Shown here piece by piece: positions 34,207 to 43,214 of a stretch of DNA of 64,000 nt. Made by a program: the position numbers and the translations under genes. Location of the stretch: the NCBI RefSeq assembly GCF_000515115.1, contig NZ_KI911537.1:106418-170417 (forward strand). The letters are read 5' to 3'. Numbering within the stretch: position 1 is the first letter of the stretch; every line of letters starts with the position of its first letter. Under the pieces are notes generated by a model. The model worked only from the letters and a program-made list of their open reading frames with translations, was not told the origin of the DNA and made no database searches. Source of the DNA: Nocardiopsis sp. CNT312. Its GTDB lineage: Bacteria > Actinomycetota > Actinomycetes > Streptosporangiales > Streptosporangiaceae.

Positions 34207-34221
34207 TGAAAACGGTTATCA
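34207..34221 (+). promoter_or_regulatory. Zur box
   Basis: TGAAAACGGTTATCA fits the actinobacterial Zur palindrome (TGAnAAC-N-GTTnTCA; six of seven arm pairs). It lies 37 bases before the rpmG start codon. The downstream genes are the classical Zur targets, so zinc-starvation induction is well supported by analogy. Confidence 0.8.
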
Positions 34222-34257
34222 TTGCTGTTCTAGAGCCCGTCCGCCGAGGAGGCACGC

Positions 34258-34422
34258 ATGGCACGCAACGACGTCCGGCCCATCATCAAGCTCAAGTCCA
34301 CCGCGGGAACGGGGACCACCTACGTGACCCGCAAGAACCGGCGCAACACACCCGACCGCCTGGTCCTGCGCAAGTACGACCCCAAGCTCCGCCGCCACGT
34401 CGAGTTCCGCGAGGAACGCTGA
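34258..34422 (+). CDS. rpmG: 50S ribosomal protein L33, cysteine-free paralogue
   Basis: 54 aa. Family segments [45 protein letters not shown] are complete, but the zinc-binding CxxC pairs of the zinc form are absent. In actinobacteria such C-minus paralogues replace zinc-containing ribosomal proteins when zinc is short. The ATG has GAGGAGG 9 bases upstream. It is first in the L33-L31-L32 operon controlled by the Zur box. Confidence 0.92.
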   Translation: MARNDVRPIIKLKSTAGTGTTYVTRKNRRNTPDRLVLRKYDPKLRRHVEFREER

Positions 34423-34456
34423 CCCCGGCCGAGCACCACACCACGAGAGGGCCCTC

Positions 34457-34702
34457 ATGAAACACGGAATCCATCCCGAGTACCGGTACGTCGTCTTCCG
34501 GGACCGGGCCGCCGACTTCGCCTTCCTCACTCGGTCGACCATGAACAGCGACAAGACGATCGAGTGGGAGGACGGCCGGACCTATCCGGTCGTCGACGTC
34601 GAGATCTCCAGCGCCAGCCACCCCTTCTACACCGGCAACGCCCGTGTGGTGGACACCGCGGGCCGGGTGGAGCGCTTCAACCGCCGCTACCAGCGCACAT
34701 AA
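34457..34702 (+). CDS. rpmE2: 50S ribosomal protein L31 type B
   Basis: 81 aa, the type B form without zinc-binding cysteines: [29 protein letters not shown], then the [28 protein letters not shown]-terminal signature. It is expected to displace the zinc form of L31 and free zinc. It lies 34 bases after rpmG, in the same Zur-type operon. Confidence 0.93.
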   Translation: MKHGIHPEYRYVVFRDRAADFAFLTRSTMNSDKTIEWEDGRTYPVVDVEISSASHPFYTGNARVVDTAGRVERFNRRYQRT

Positions 34703-34752
34703 CGCACAGCGGGACGGGGCGCACACGCTCCGTCCCTGGAAGGGAACCCACG

Positions 34753-34923
34753 ATGGCCGTACCCAAGCGCAGGATGTCGCGCGCCAACACCCGCACCCGC
34801 CGCTCCCAGTGGAAGGCGCAGACCCCCGACCTGGTCACCGTGCACCTGCGGGGCCGCGAGTACCGCGTCCCCCGCAACCTCGTGCGCGCCTATGAGCGCG
34901 GATACCTGTCACCGCCGGAGTAG
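34753..34923 (+). CDS. rpmF: 50S ribosomal protein L32, cysteine-free paralogue
   Basis: 56 aa: [22 protein letters not shown] is the conserved L32 start. The zinc-finger CxxC of ordinary L32 is absent ([21 protein letters not shown]). It is the third gene of the operon, 50 bases after L31 with GGAAGGGAA upstream. Its C-minus status and position imply it too is a low-zinc substitute. Confidence 0.88.
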   Translation: MAVPKRRMSRANTRTRRSQWKAQTPDLVTVHLRGREYRVPRNLVRAYERGYLSPPE

Positions 34924-34932
34924 GCGCCCCGC

Positions 34933-35424
34933 CTACTCGCAGGACGGGCGGCCCGGGACGGTGCCGCCCGTCCCCCGCTCCTCGTGCCCCCGGCCGCTCC
35001 ACTCCTGGAGGTGGGGCGCCTCGCCGCCGATCACGGTAGAGGGGCCGTGGCCGGTGTGCACGACCGTCTCCGGCGGCAGCGTCAGCAACCGGTCGCGGAT
35101 CGAGGCGATGATCGTCGGGAAGTCAGGGAAGGACCGCCCCGTCGCACCCGACCCGCCCTGGAAGAGCGTGTCCCCGGAGAACACCGCGCCCAGGCCGGGC
35201 GCGTACGAGCACACCGCTCCGGGGCTGTGCCCGGGCATGTGCAGCACCCTCAGCTCGGTCCCGCCCACCGCCGCCAGGATCGCGTCGGCGTCGTGCGCGG
35301 CGTCGATGACCACCGCCTCGGTGCCGCCGCCCACGACCCAGACGTTGTTGTCCACCTCCCGACTGCCACCGTCCAGGGTGAACAGGCCGGAGGTGGCCAG
35401 GTGCTCGATGCGCGCACCGCTCAC
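34933..35424 (-). CDS. metallo-beta-lactamase-fold hydrolase with internal deletion of the metal-binding HxHxDH region
   Basis: 163 aa, against about 210-220 for its relatives. The N-terminus ([43 protein letters not shown]) and C-terminal half ([75 protein letters not shown]) match the partner of mycothiol-dependent formaldehyde dehydrogenase, but the roughly 55 residues between them, containing the HxHxDH zinc ligands, are missing in frame. It should be catalytically dead unless it works with another protein. The GTG start overlaps the mscR stop by four bases. The usual role would be S-formylmycothiol hydrolysis. Confidence 0.82.
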   Translation of the reverse strand: MSGARIEHLATSGLFTLDGGSREVDNNVWVVGGGTEAVVIDAAHDADAILAAVGGTELRVLHMPGHSPGAVCSYAPGLGAVFSGDTLFQGGSGATGRSFPDFPTIIASIRDRLLTLPPETVVHTGHGPSTVIGGEAPHLQEWSGRGHEERGTGGTVPGRPSCE

Positions 35425-36503
35425 AGGACCACCACCGAGCGCAGGACGTCGCCGCGGTGCATGCGCTCGAAGGCCGCCTCCACGTCCCCGATACCGATCG
35501 TCTCGGAGACGAACGCGTCCAGGTCCAGGCGGCCCTGGAGGTAGAGGTCGGTGAACACGGGGAAGTCCCGCGAGGGCAGGCAGTCGCCGTACCAGGAGGA
35601 CTTCAGCGCCCCGCCTCGCCCGAAGACCTCCAGCAGCGGCAGCTCCAGCCGCGTCTCGGGGGCGGGCACGCCCACCAGGACCACGGTTCCAGCCAGGTCG
35701 CGGGCGTAGAAGGCCTGTTCGTAGGTCTTGGGGGTGCCCACGGCGTCGATGACCACGTCGGCACCGAACCCGTCGGTGAGCTCGCGCACGGCGGCGACCG
35801 TGTCGGCCTTGGCGGCGTTCACGGTGTGCGTGGCGCCCAGCTTCATGGCCGTGTCGAGTTTGCGCTTCTCCAGGTCGACGGCGATGATCCGCGCGGCCCC
35901 CGCCAGGCGTGCCCCGGCCACGGCCGCGGAGCCCACGCCGCCGCAGCCGATGACGGCGACCGACTCGCCGCGCCCCACCCGCCCGGTGTTGAGGGCGGCA
36001 CCCAGCCCGGCCATCACGCCGCAGCCGAGCAGACCGACGGCCTCGGGGCGGGCGGCGTGGTCGACCTTGGTGCACTGCCCGGCGGCCACCAGGGTCTTGT
36101 CGGCGAAGGCGCCGATCCCCAGGGCGGGGGTGAGCTCGGTGCCGTCGGCCAGGGTCATCCGCTGCCGGGCGTTGTGGGTGTCGAAGCAGTACTGGGGGCG
36201 CCCTCGGCGGCAGGCGCGGCACTGGCCGCACACGGCCCTCCAGTTGAGGACGACGAAGTCGCCGGGCTCGATCCCGGTCACCCCCTCGCCGACCGATTCC
36301 ACGCTCCCGGCGGCCTCGTGGCCGAGCAGGAAGGGGAACTCGTCGTTGACGCCGCCCTCCCGGTAGTGCAGGTCGGTGTGGCACACCCCGCACGCCCACA
36401 CCTTCACCACGGCCTCTCCCGGGCCGGGGGCGGGGACCAGCACGGTCTCGACCGAGACCGGCTCCCCCTCGGCTCTGGCGACCACCGCGCGTACACGCTG
36501 CAT
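35421..36503 (-). CDS. mscR: S-(hydroxymethyl)mycothiol dehydrogenase
   Basis: 360 aa, zinc-dependent medium-chain alcohol dehydrogenase. The catalytic zinc segment is [31 protein letters not shown]; the structural zinc loop [15 protein letters not shown] is intact; the NAD-binding [29 protein letters not shown] lies near residue 190. It oxidises the formaldehyde-mycothiol adduct, part of formaldehyde detoxification. The ATG at 36503 matches the family start. It is cotranscribed with the metallo-hydrolase gene, the usual partner. Other NDMA-type dehydrogenases share these motifs, so function is inferred from gene pairing as well. Confidence 0.86.
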   Translation of the reverse strand: MQRVRAVVARAEGEPVSVETVLVPAPGPGEAVVKVWACGVCHTDLHYREGGVNDEFPFLLGHEAAGSVESVGEGVTGIEPGDFVVLNWRAVCGQCRACRRGRPQYCFDTHNARQRMTLADGTELTPALGIGAFADKTLVAAGQCTKVDHAARPEAVGLLGCGVMAGLGAALNTGRVGRGESVAVIGCGGVGSAAVAGARLAGAARIIAVDLEKRKLDTAMKLGATHTVNAAKADTVAAVRELTDGFGADVVIDAVGTPKTYEQAFYARDLAGTVVLVGVPAPETRLELPLLEVFGRGGALKSSWYGDCLPSRDFPVFTDLYLQGRLDLDAFVSETIGIGDVEAAFERMHRGDVLRSVVVL

Positions 36504-36744
36504 GTCCGCTCTCCCCTCCTCCGGAGGGAGACGTACCCGGGAACAGGGCGGTGACCAGGCGTGACCGCCGTGACGACGGGGCAAAGAAACACCCAGTGGA
36601 TCCCCTGCCGACGCGTGCCCCGCGTCCGGAACGCCGAACTCCCGCGCTGGATCCCACCAGGTTTCGGGAAACCCTGTTTCCGCTGGTGAACCACTGGAAA
36701 GCCCTGCTGTGGACACAGCACACCACACCGAACCGGGGAGAGGC

Positions 36745-37758
36745 ATGTCCGAGAACAAGGTGGTCCTGGAGCGGGCCGCCCAGGAGTTCGCCGACGCCAA
36801 CGCCGTTCCGCCCTTCATCCACCAGATCCCCCCAGAGCAGGGCCGGGAGATCCTGGAGGAGGTCCAGAACGGCGAAGGCGTGCCCAAGCCCGAGATCACC
36901 GATGAGTGGATCACCGTGGAGGGCGGACCCACCGGCCAGGTGCCCCTGCGGATCATGCGCCCGGCCGGGGCCACCGGAACACTTCCGGTGATCCTCTACG
37001 TCCACGGCGCCGGCTGGGTGTTCGGCAGCGCGCACACCCACGACCGCCTGACCCGGGAGCTGGCGGTGCGCACCGGCGCCGCCGTGGTCTTCCCCGAGTA
37101 CGACCGTGCGCCCGAGGCCAAGTACCCCACCGCGATCGAGCAGAACTATGCGGCCGCCCGGTGGACCGTCGAACACGGCTCGGAGAAGGACCTGGACGGG
37201 ACCCGCATGGCGGTGTGCGGGGACTCGGTGGGCGGCACCATGGCCACGGTGCTGGCGCTGATGGCCAAGGAGCGGGGGGACGTGGAGCTCAGGGGGCAGG
37301 CACTGCTGTACCCGGTGACCGACGCCGCCTTCGATACCGGCTCCTACCGCGAGTTCGCCACCGGGTACTTCCTGACCCGAGAGGGCATGATGTGGTTCTG
37401 GGACCAGTACACGGCCGACCCCGAAGACCGGGCGGAGATCTACGCGTCCCCGCTGCGGGCCCCGAGGGAGAAGTTGCGCGGGCTGCCGCCTGCGATCGTG
37501 CTCAGCTGTGAGGCCGACGTGCTGCGCGACGAGGGCGAGGCGTACGCGCGCAGGCTGCGGGAGGCCGGTGTCCCGGTGACGGCGGTCCGCTTCCAGGGCA
37601 TGATCCACGACTTCATGATGGTCGACAGCATGCGCGGCACCCAGGCCAACCAGGCCGCCCTGTTGCTGGCCTCGAACTTCCTGGCCGAGGTGCTGGGCAC
37701 CCGGTCGACGGTGCCCCGGCAACAGGCCGGGCAGCGCTCGGCGACCGGCGTGCGCTAG
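36745..37758 (+). CDS. alpha/beta hydrolase, hormone-sensitive-lipase-type esterase
   Basis: 337 aa. The oxyanion-hole motif is [16 protein letters not shown] near residue 85 (usually HGGG), the nucleophile elbow GDSVGG near residue 160, then the acid Asp region EADVLRDEG and the catalytic His in GMIHDFMM near residue 290. It hydrolyses carboxyl esters in the cytosol; no signal peptide is seen. The ATG at 36745 follows GGGGAGAGG. A GGTTTCnnGAAACC inverted repeat (36660-36673) and a longer TTTCC...GGAAA repeat follow in the promoter region, but no cognate regulator is adjacent. Confidence 0.83.
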   Translation: MSENKVVLERAAQEFADANAVPPFIHQIPPEQGREILEEVQNGEGVPKPEITDEWITVEGGPTGQVPLRIMRPAGATGTLPVILYVHGAGWVFGSAHTHDRLTRELAVRTGAAVVFPEYDRAPEAKYPTAIEQNYAAARWTVEHGSEKDLDGTRMAVCGDSVGGTMATVLALMAKERGDVELRGQALLYPVTDAAFDTGSYREFATGYFLTREGMMWFWDQYTADPEDRAEIYASPLRAPREKLRGLPPAIVLSCEADVLRDEGEAYARRLREAGVPVTAVRFQGMIHDFMMVDSMRGTQANQAALLLASNFLAEVLGTRSTVPRQQAGQRSATGVR

Positions 37759-37883
37759 CCGCGCCGACGCGGAGGGGTCGGGGCCGTCGCCAACACCGTC
37801 GTGCCCGGCCGCGGCCCCGCACCGGTGCCGCGCGCACGCAAGCGCCCCCGCGACCGGCCCTGAAAAGGCGCCCCGGGCGGGGA

Positions 37884-38012
37884 CGGCCCGCACGGGGCCG
37901 GGACCGCGGCCGACATCGCGCCGCTGGTGGCCTTCCCGGTCTCCGACGAGTCGTCGTTCGCCACCGGCGCGGAGATCCGCGTGGGCGGCGGCCGCGGCTG
38001 CACCGAGGCAGG
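37884..38012 (+). pseudogene. SDR C-terminal relic
   Basis: One frame reads GTAADIAPLVAFPVSDESSF, then ATGAEIRVGGGRG, which is the standard last 40 residues of short-chain dehydrogenases (IAPLVxFLxSDExSFxTGAExxVDGG). Nothing upstream in any frame continues the protein, and no start or stop fits. It is one of two SDR relics in the window. The rest of the 478-bp gap (37759-38236) holds no gene I can support. Confidence 0.65.
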
Positions 38013-38236
38013 CCCCCGGCGCCCTGCGGGGCGGGGGGCTCGGCGGCACCCGGACAGGAGGCGGGTGAACGGGGAGTGAACACGGGGCCGACAGCGGTTC
38101 GGCGGCGACCTGCGGCGTCGTCGGATCGTCGCCCGGGACTCGTCCCCGGGTCGGCTGCGCTGGACACACCGTTCAGAGCGGCCCGAGAGCGTGGGGGTGT
38201 CGGAAACGACCACCGCCTCCACGAAGGGACCCGACC

Positions 38237-39319
38237 ATGCCCCTCCCCGACCGCTCCCCCGTTCTCGCCCCGGCCACCGCCGCCCTCCTCGCCCTCGGGC
38301 TGAGCGCCTGCGCATCGGGCGTTCCGAGCGCCGCGACGGACGGCGCCGACCTGTCCCCCTCCTCCGAGTGCACCGCCGAGGAGGGGGCGCTGCGGGTCTA
38401 CCTCAACCCGTGGGGACCCACCCTCAGCGACCGCTTCACCCAGGACACCGGCATCGAGACCGAGATCGCCGACCTGGGCGGGGGCGAGATCCTCGCCCGC
38501 ATCGCCGCCGAGGCCAACAACCCGCAATGGGACGTGGTCGTCCTCGACGGCCACGGCAGCCTGGAGGCGCTGCGGGAGCAGGACCGGCTGCTCGCCGGGC
38601 ACACGCTGGAGAACACCGGCAACCTGGACAGCGACGGCCAGGAGCTGCTCCCGGAGGACAACGCCTGGGTCCCGGTCAGCCGGCACGCGGCCGCGGTCAT
38701 CGCCTACAACACCGACCGCCTCGACCCCCAGGAGGCACCCACCCGCTGGGAGGACCTCGCCGACCCCGCCTACGCCCCGCTCGGTATCGCCGACCCCGCC
38801 GTCGCGGCGCCCGCCTACCCGATCGTCTCCTGGTTCTACCAGGAGCTGGGGGACGCCGGAGCCGAGGAGTTCTTCGGCACGCTGGCCGACCACGGGCTCA
38901 ACACCTACGAGAAGAACGGCCCCGTCGGCCAGGCGCTCGCCTCCGGGGAGGTCCCGGTCGCCGCGCTCCAGGAACAGAACGTCTACGGGCTGATCGACTC
39001 CGGCGAGCCCGTCGACTTCGTGTGGCCGGAGGAAGGCGCCCCGGGTGTGGTGCGGTCCGCCGCCATCAGCGCGCAGACCCCGCGCCCCTGCGCGGCTCAG
39101 AAGCTCGTCGACTGGCTGCTGACCCCGGAGACCATGGGCCACCTCATGGCCGAGGGCGGCGACGACGGGATCATCACCCCGTTCGTGTCCGGAACGGACA
39201 CCTCCAGCCTGCCCGAGGCCCGGCCCGAGGACGGCCGCCTCCTGCTCACCGACGCCTCCTTCGCCGCCGAGAACGAGGCCGACATCAAGAACTGGTTCGC
39301 CGACCGGATGGCCCAGTGA
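38237..39319 (+). CDS. Fe3+/aminoethylphosphonate-type ABC transporter substrate-binding lipoprotein
   Basis: 360 aa. A lipoprotein signal peptide ends at lipobox LSAC (Cys25), so it is anchored to the outer face of the membrane. The remainder is a type II periplasmic-binding fold of the iron(III) class: GALRVYLNPWGPTLSDRFTQDTGIETEIADLGGGEILARI, then WDVVVLDGHGSLEALREQDRLL and VPVSRHAAAVIAYNTDRLD. It probably captures ferric complexes, 2-aminoethylphosphonate or thiamine-like ligands; the ligand is not certain. It heads a three-gene operon with a double permease and an ATPase, the latter overlapping a CobO-like gene. No iron-regulator box is visible upstream. Confidence 0.82.
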   Translation: MPLPDRSPVLAPATAALLALGLSACASGVPSAATDGADLSPSSECTAEEGALRVYLNPWGPTLSDRFTQDTGIETEIADLGGGEILARIAAEANNPQWDVVVLDGHGSLEALREQDRLLAGHTLENTGNLDSDGQELLPEDNAWVPVSRHAAAVIAYNTDRLDPQEAPTRWEDLADPAYAPLGIADPAVAAPAYPIVSWFYQELGDAGAEEFFGTLADHGLNTYEKNGPVGQALASGEVPVAALQEQNVYGLIDSGEPVDFVWPEEGAPGVVRSAAISAQTPRPCAAQKLVDWLLTPETMGHLMAEGGDDGIITPFVSGTDTSSLPEARPEDGRLLLTDASFAAENEADIKNWFADRMAQ

Positions 39320-39321
39320 CG

Positions 39322-41064
39322 ATGGCCGCCCTCCTCCACCGCCCGGGCGGGGCCAGCCGTCGGCCACGGCGCACCGCACCCGAGAACATCCTCGGGTGGC
39401 TCGTCCTGGCGGTCCTGTCCGTCCTCGTCGGCCTGCCGCTGCTGCTCGTCCTCGCCCAGGGCGTCGCCCCGGGCCTGGGCCTGGCCCCCGACTGGAGCCT
39501 GCGGCCCGAACTGCTGGGCGAGATCCTCCGGCGCCCACTGTGGCAGGCGAGCCTGGTGAACTCGCTCACCCTGGCCACCGGGGCGATGGTGCTCGGCGGC
39601 GTCCTGGGCACCGGCCTGGCCCTGCTGCGCCACACGGTGTCCTTCCCCGGAGCCCGCCTGCTGGACGCGGCGGCGTGGGCACTGCTGGTGAGCCCCTCCT
39701 TCGTGCTCGCCCAGGGCTGGGTGCTCTTCGCCTCGCCGAGCGGCGTGGCGGTGAGCACCCTGGGGCTGGACGTGTCGCACCTGGTCTTCTCCCCGGGCGG
39801 GCTCATCGTCATCATGGGCCTGATCAAGTACCCCTTCGCCTACCTGGCCGCCTCGGCGGCCCTGCACTGGGACGACGGCTCCTACCGGCAGGCGGCCGCC
39901 CTGTCCGGCGCGCGCCCCTGGACGGTCCTGCGCACGGTACGGGTCCCGCTGCTCACCCCGGCCGTGGTCTCCGGCGCCGTCCTGGTCTTCGTCGACGTCC
40001 TGGGCGACTTCGGCCTGCCCGCGGCGCTCTCGGCGGCCTACCACTACCCGACACTGCCGTACTCGATCTACGCCTCGGTCCGCCAGAGCCCGGTCAGCTT
40101 CGCCCTCGGCGGTGTCCTGTCCTTCTACCTGGTCCTCATCATCGCCGCGGCGCTGCTGGTGTACTTCCGGGCGCTGCGCAGTTCACGCTACGACTTCCTC
40201 ACCGGGCGGGCACGGCGGACGGAGCCGCCGCCCGCCCGGTGGCCGTGGCTGTGGAGCGGAGTGACCGGCCTCGTCCTGCTGGTCGCCTTCGGTCTGCCGC
40301 TGGGCACCTCGCTCCAGGTGTCCCTCAGCCGGACCCTGCACGGCGGCCCGGTGCCCGGCAACCTCACCCTGGAGCACTACGCGGAGGTTCTCAGCTCCGG
40401 TTCGAGGATGCTGGAGGGCATGGGCCACTCCCTGTCGGTCGCGCTCGGCGCCGCGGTCCTCACCACGGTCCTCGGGTTCCTCGTCGGGGTGGTGCTCACC
40501 TTCACGCGCTTCCGGGCCCGGTTCCTCATCGACATGGCCGGGACCGTGGCACTGGCGGTGCCCGGCATCGTCCTGGCCGTCGGCTACATCTTCCTGTGGA
40601 ACCAGCCGGTCCTGGCCTCCGCCGGCCTGGCCCTGTACGGGCAGCCGGTGCTGCTCGTACTCGCCGGAACCGCCGCGGCGCTGCCCGTGGCCGTACGCCT
40701 GCAACTGGGCGCCCTCGCCCAGGTCCCGGACAGCCTGCTGAGCGCGGCCGGGCTGAGCGGCGCACGCCTGGCCACCAGGCTGCGCACGGTCCTGGTCCCC
40801 CTGGTCGCCCCGGCACTGGTCTCGGCCTTCGCCGCCGTGCTCGCCTCCGGGATCTTCGACCTGGCGGCGGCCACCATGCTCGCACCGCCCAGCTACACCA
40901 CCCTGCCCGTCGAGATCCTGCTCGAATACGACCGGGGCCGGTACGGCTACGCCACGGCCGGCGCCGTCCTCAGCTCCCTGCTCGTGCTGGCCCTCGCCGC
41001 GGCCTCCACGATCCTCGGCCGCCGGCTCCTCGGCGGCGCCCAACCCTCCGGGAGGAGAACATGA
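39322..41064 (+). CDS. ABC transporter permease, fused double-domain (FbpB-type)
   Basis: 580 aa with about twelve membrane helices in two homologous halves. EAA-type cytoplasmic loops are visible in both: YRQAAALSGARPWTVLRTVRVPLLTPAVVSGA (residues 190-220) and LLSAAGLSGARLATRLRTVLVPLVAPALVSA (near residue 480). This is the FbpB/PotC-like two-in-one permease used by iron(III) and phosphonate importers. The ATG at 39322 lies two bases after the binding-protein stop; a GTG overlapping that stop is also possible. It ends in ATGA overlap with the ATPase gene. Confidence 0.86.
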   Translation: MAALLHRPGGASRRPRRTAPENILGWLVLAVLSVLVGLPLLLVLAQGVAPGLGLAPDWSLRPELLGEILRRPLWQASLVNSLTLATGAMVLGGVLGTGLALLRHTVSFPGARLLDAAAWALLVSPSFVLAQGWVLFASPSGVAVSTLGLDVSHLVFSPGGLIVIMGLIKYPFAYLAASAALHWDDGSYRQAAALSGARPWTVLRTVRVPLLTPAVVSGAVLVFVDVLGDFGLPAALSAAYHYPTLPYSIYASVRQSPVSFALGGVLSFYLVLIIAAALLVYFRALRSSRYDFLTGRARRTEPPPARWPWLWSGVTGLVLLVAFGLPLGTSLQVSLSRTLHGGPVPGNLTLEHYAEVLSSGSRMLEGMGHSLSVALGAAVLTTVLGFLVGVVLTFTRFRARFLIDMAGTVALAVPGIVLAVGYIFLWNQPVLASAGLALYGQPVLLVLAGTAAALPVAVRLQLGALAQVPDSLLSAAGLSGARLATRLRTVLVPLVAPALVSAFAAVLASGIFDLAAATMLAPPSYTTLPVEILLEYDRGRYGYATAGAVLSSLLVLALAAASTILGRRLLGGAQPSGRRT

Positions 41065-42230
41065 CCGACCAACGGCACACCGCGCCGCTCCTGCTGCGCG
41101 GACTCGGTATGCGCTACGGGGGCGGGCCCCGGGTTCTGCACGGCATCGACACGGAAGTGGCCGCGGGCAGCACGCTCGCGGTACTGGGGCCCTCCGGGTG
41201 CGGCAAGTCGACCCTGCTGCGGCTGGTCGCCGGGCTCGAACTCCCCGGTGAGGGGGAGGTGCTCCTCGGCGACCGGGTGCTCTCGGACCCCGGCGCGGCT
41301 GTGCCGCCCGAACTCCGCGGCATGGGCATGGTGTTCCAGGACTACGCGCTGTGGCCGCACTTGCGAGTGCGGGACGTCATCGGCTACGGGCTGCGCCACG
41401 GGGTCCACCGGACCACCGCCGCCGAGCGCGGGAGCCGGGTGGCCGAACTCGTGGAGTTCCTGCACCTGGAGGGCCTGGAGGATCGGCGCCCCGCCGAGCT
41501 CTCGGGCGGCCAGCAGCAGAGGGTGGCGATCGCCCGCGCCCTGGCCACCCGCCCCCGGCTGCTGCTCTTCGACGAACCGCTGTCCAACCTGGACTCCCAG
41601 CTGCGCGGGGAGATGCGCGAGGAGCTCGCGGTCCTGCTGCGCCGCCTGGGCACCACCGCCCTCTACGTCACCCACGACGTGAGCGAGGCGCTCGCCCTGG
41701 CCGACCGCGTCCTGGTGCTCCACGAGGGCCGCGCGGTCCAGGAGGCGCCCCCCGAGGAGGTGTTCGGCCGTCCCGCCAGCGGCTGGGTGGCGAGCCTGGC
41801 CGGGTTCTCCTCGCGCATCGCCCCTGACGCCCTCGCCGTCGAGGACGGCCGGGGGGTGGCCGCCGTGGCGGGAGGGCGGCTGGTCGGCCGCTACTGCGGC
41901 GAGGACGCCGCGGGCGGTTCCGAGGCGGCGGTGTACCTGCACCCGGACGCGGTGCGGCTCGGCGAGGGGCCGGAGGCGCTGCGCGGAACCGTCGTCTCCA
42001 GCGTCTTCGAGGGGCGCCACCACAGGCTTCGGGTACGCCTGGGAGCGGCGGGAACGGTCCTGCTGCACTCGGCGTCGCCGCACCGGCCCGGTGACGCGGT
42101 CTCCCTGAGCGTGGCAGCGGACGGGGCGGTGATGTTCGGCCGGACCCAGACGTCACTAGGATCGACCCGTGCAGCACAGAAGCAGACCCCCGGCCCCCAA
42201 GAGCGGCATCGTGATGCTCTTCACCGGTGA
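41061..42230 (+). CDS. ABC transporter ATP-binding protein
   Basis: 389 aa. All ATPase motifs are present: Walker [14 protein letters not shown]-loop [11 protein letters not shown], signature [32 protein letters not shown] and H-loop [10 protein letters not shown]-terminal TOBE-like regulatory region (residues 260-350) follows. It energises the adjacent importer. The ATG has GGAGGAG upstream and overlaps the permease stop. Its last 62 bases overlap the start of the CobO-like gene, an unusually long overlap; the final 25 residues look unlike the family and may be read-through. Confidence 0.87.
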   Translation: MTDQRHTAPLLLRGLGMRYGGGPRVLHGIDTEVAAGSTLAVLGPSGCGKSTLLRLVAGLELPGEGEVLLGDRVLSDPGAAVPPELRGMGMVFQDYALWPHLRVRDVIGYGLRHGVHRTTAAERGSRVAELVEFLHLEGLEDRRPAELSGGQQQRVAIARALATRPRLLLFDEPLSNLDSQLRGEMREELAVLLRRLGTTALYVTHDVSEALALADRVLVLHEGRAVQEAPPEEVFGRPASGWVASLAGFSSRIAPDALAVEDGRGVAAVAGGRLVGRYCGEDAAGGSEAAVYLHPDAVRLGEGPEALRGTVVSSVFEGRHHRLRVRLGAAGTVLLHSASPHRPGDAVSLSVAADGAVMFGRTQTSLGSTRAAQKQTPGPQERHRDALHR

Positions 42231-42690
42231 GGGCTGGGGCAAGAGCTCCGCCGCCCTGGGCTACGCGGTGCGCGCCGCCGGCCACGGCTGGCCGACCACG
42301 GTCGTCCAGTTCGTCAAGGGGGCCGCCTGGAACGCCGCGGAGGCGGCGGTGGGCACGGCGGCCGGGATCCGCTGGCCCGTCTTCGCCCCCGGACTCACCT
42401 GGGCCTCGGAGGACCCGCGGGCGCTGTGCGACCGGGCCTGGGCCGCCGCGCTGGAGGCCCTGGACTCCGACCACCCGGGGCTCGTCGTCCTCGACGAGAT
42501 CACCCACGCGGTCGAGCACGGCTGGCTGGACGCCGAGACCGTGGCCGAGCGGATCCGGAGCCGACACCCCCTCACGAGCGCCATTCTCACCGGTCGCGAC
42601 GCCCCCGCCCCGCTGTATGCGACGGCGGACACGGTCACCGGCTTCACGCTCGTCAAGCACGAGCAGAAGAAGGGCATTCTCAACCCCTGA
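42169..42690 (+). CDS. cob(I)alamin/corrinoid adenosyltransferase (CobO/BtuR-like)
   Basis: 173 aa. The phosphate-binding loop [23 protein letters not shown] replaces the usual GKGKGKT with GEGWGKSS but keeps the key GKS. VVQFVKGAAW, VVLDEITHAVEHGWLD and AILTGRDAP continue the CobO/BtuR pattern. It transfers adenosyl from ATP to corrinoids. The chain is about 20 residues shorter than CobO, so substrate range is uncertain. The GTG start at 42169 lies inside the ATPase gene, which suggests co-transcription with the importer. Confidence 0.75.
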   Translation: MQHRSRPPAPKSGIVMLFTGEGWGKSSAALGYAVRAAGHGWPTTVVQFVKGAAWNAAEAAVGTAAGIRWPVFAPGLTWASEDPRALCDRAWAAALEALDSDHPGLVVLDEITHAVEHGWLDAETVAERIRSRHPLTSAILTGRDAPAPLYATADTVTGFTLVKHEQKKGILNP

Positions 42691-42693
42691 ACC

Positions 42694-42749
42694 GGGGGCG
42701 CTGCCGCCCCCGATCGAACCGTAGGAGAGCCCCGGCACCGCCGGGGCTC
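42694..42749 (+). terminator. paired hairpins after the importer operon
   Basis: A weak GGGGGC/GCCCCC stem (42694-42711) is followed by a perfect 10-bp stem GAGCCCCGGC/GCCGGGGCTC (42727-42736 with 42740-42749) with a 3-base loop. Confidence 0.6.
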
Positions 42750-42773
42750 CACCGAGCATGCGATGAGGACATC

Positions 42774-43160
42774 GTGGACACACCCCTGGCCGCCGCGGGC
42801 GGCCTCGTCACCCGACCGGGCGACTCCGGACCGGAGTTCGCGGTCATCCACCGGCCCCGGCACGGCGACTGGTCCTTCCCCAAGGGCAAGCGCGACCCGG
42901 GCGAGGCCCTGGAGCAGACCGCCCTGCGCGAGGTGTGGGAGGAAACGGCTCTGCGCTGCCGACTGGGCCGGCCTCTCGGCTCCGCCTCCTACCCCGGAAA
43001 GATCGTGCACTACTGGGCCATGACCGTGGAGGAGGCGGGTGCCTTCGAGCCCGGCGAGGAGGTCGACGCGGTCCGCTGGGTGCCGGCCGCCGAGGCGGCG
43101 GCACTGCTCAGCCACGAGCAGGACCGGGAACTGCTCGCCGCCTTTCTGGACGGGGCCTGA
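42774..43160 (+). CDS. Nudix hydrolase
   Basis: 128 aa, one Nudix domain: AAGGLVTRPGDSGPEFAVIHRPRHGDWSFPKGKRDPGE, then the Nudix box GKRDPGEALEQTALREVWEETAL (residues 42-64), which keeps the RExxEE metal-binding residues but has Ala where the last Gly usually stands. Such proteins hydrolyse nucleoside diphosphate-linked compounds (MutT-like, Ap4A or dinucleotides). The GTG start at 42774 has GAGG upstream and fits the short N-terminus. It is free of neighbours on its strand. Confidence 0.83.
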   Translation: MDTPLAAAGGLVTRPGDSGPEFAVIHRPRHGDWSFPKGKRDPGEALEQTALREVWEETALRCRLGRPLGSASYPGKIVHYWAMTVEEAGAFEPGEEVDAVRWVPAAEAAALLSHEQDRELLAAFLDGA

Positions 43161-43165
43161 GGTGT

Positions 43166-43205
43166 GTCTCACGGCGAAGGTCGGCTTCGGCCTTCGCCGT
43201 GAGAC
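43166..43205. terminator. bidirectional terminator hairpin
   Basis: A perfect 15-bp stem GTCTCACGGCGAAGG (43166-43180) with CCTTCGCCGTGAGAC (43191-43205) and a 10-base loop lies between the convergent Nudix and PepSY genes. Confidence 0.85.
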
Positions 43206-43214
43206 GAAGGCGGG

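Noticed and set aside
36660..36705. Inverted repeats upstream of the esterase as a regulated operator
   Set aside because: The arms are short, no regulator gene is adjacent, and similar repeats occur by chance in GC-rich DNA.
34933..38169. 1078-codon reverse-strand open frame joining several genes
   Set aside because: Only its last 163 codons (the metallo-hydrolase) are real; the rest is a shadow of mscR and the esterase.
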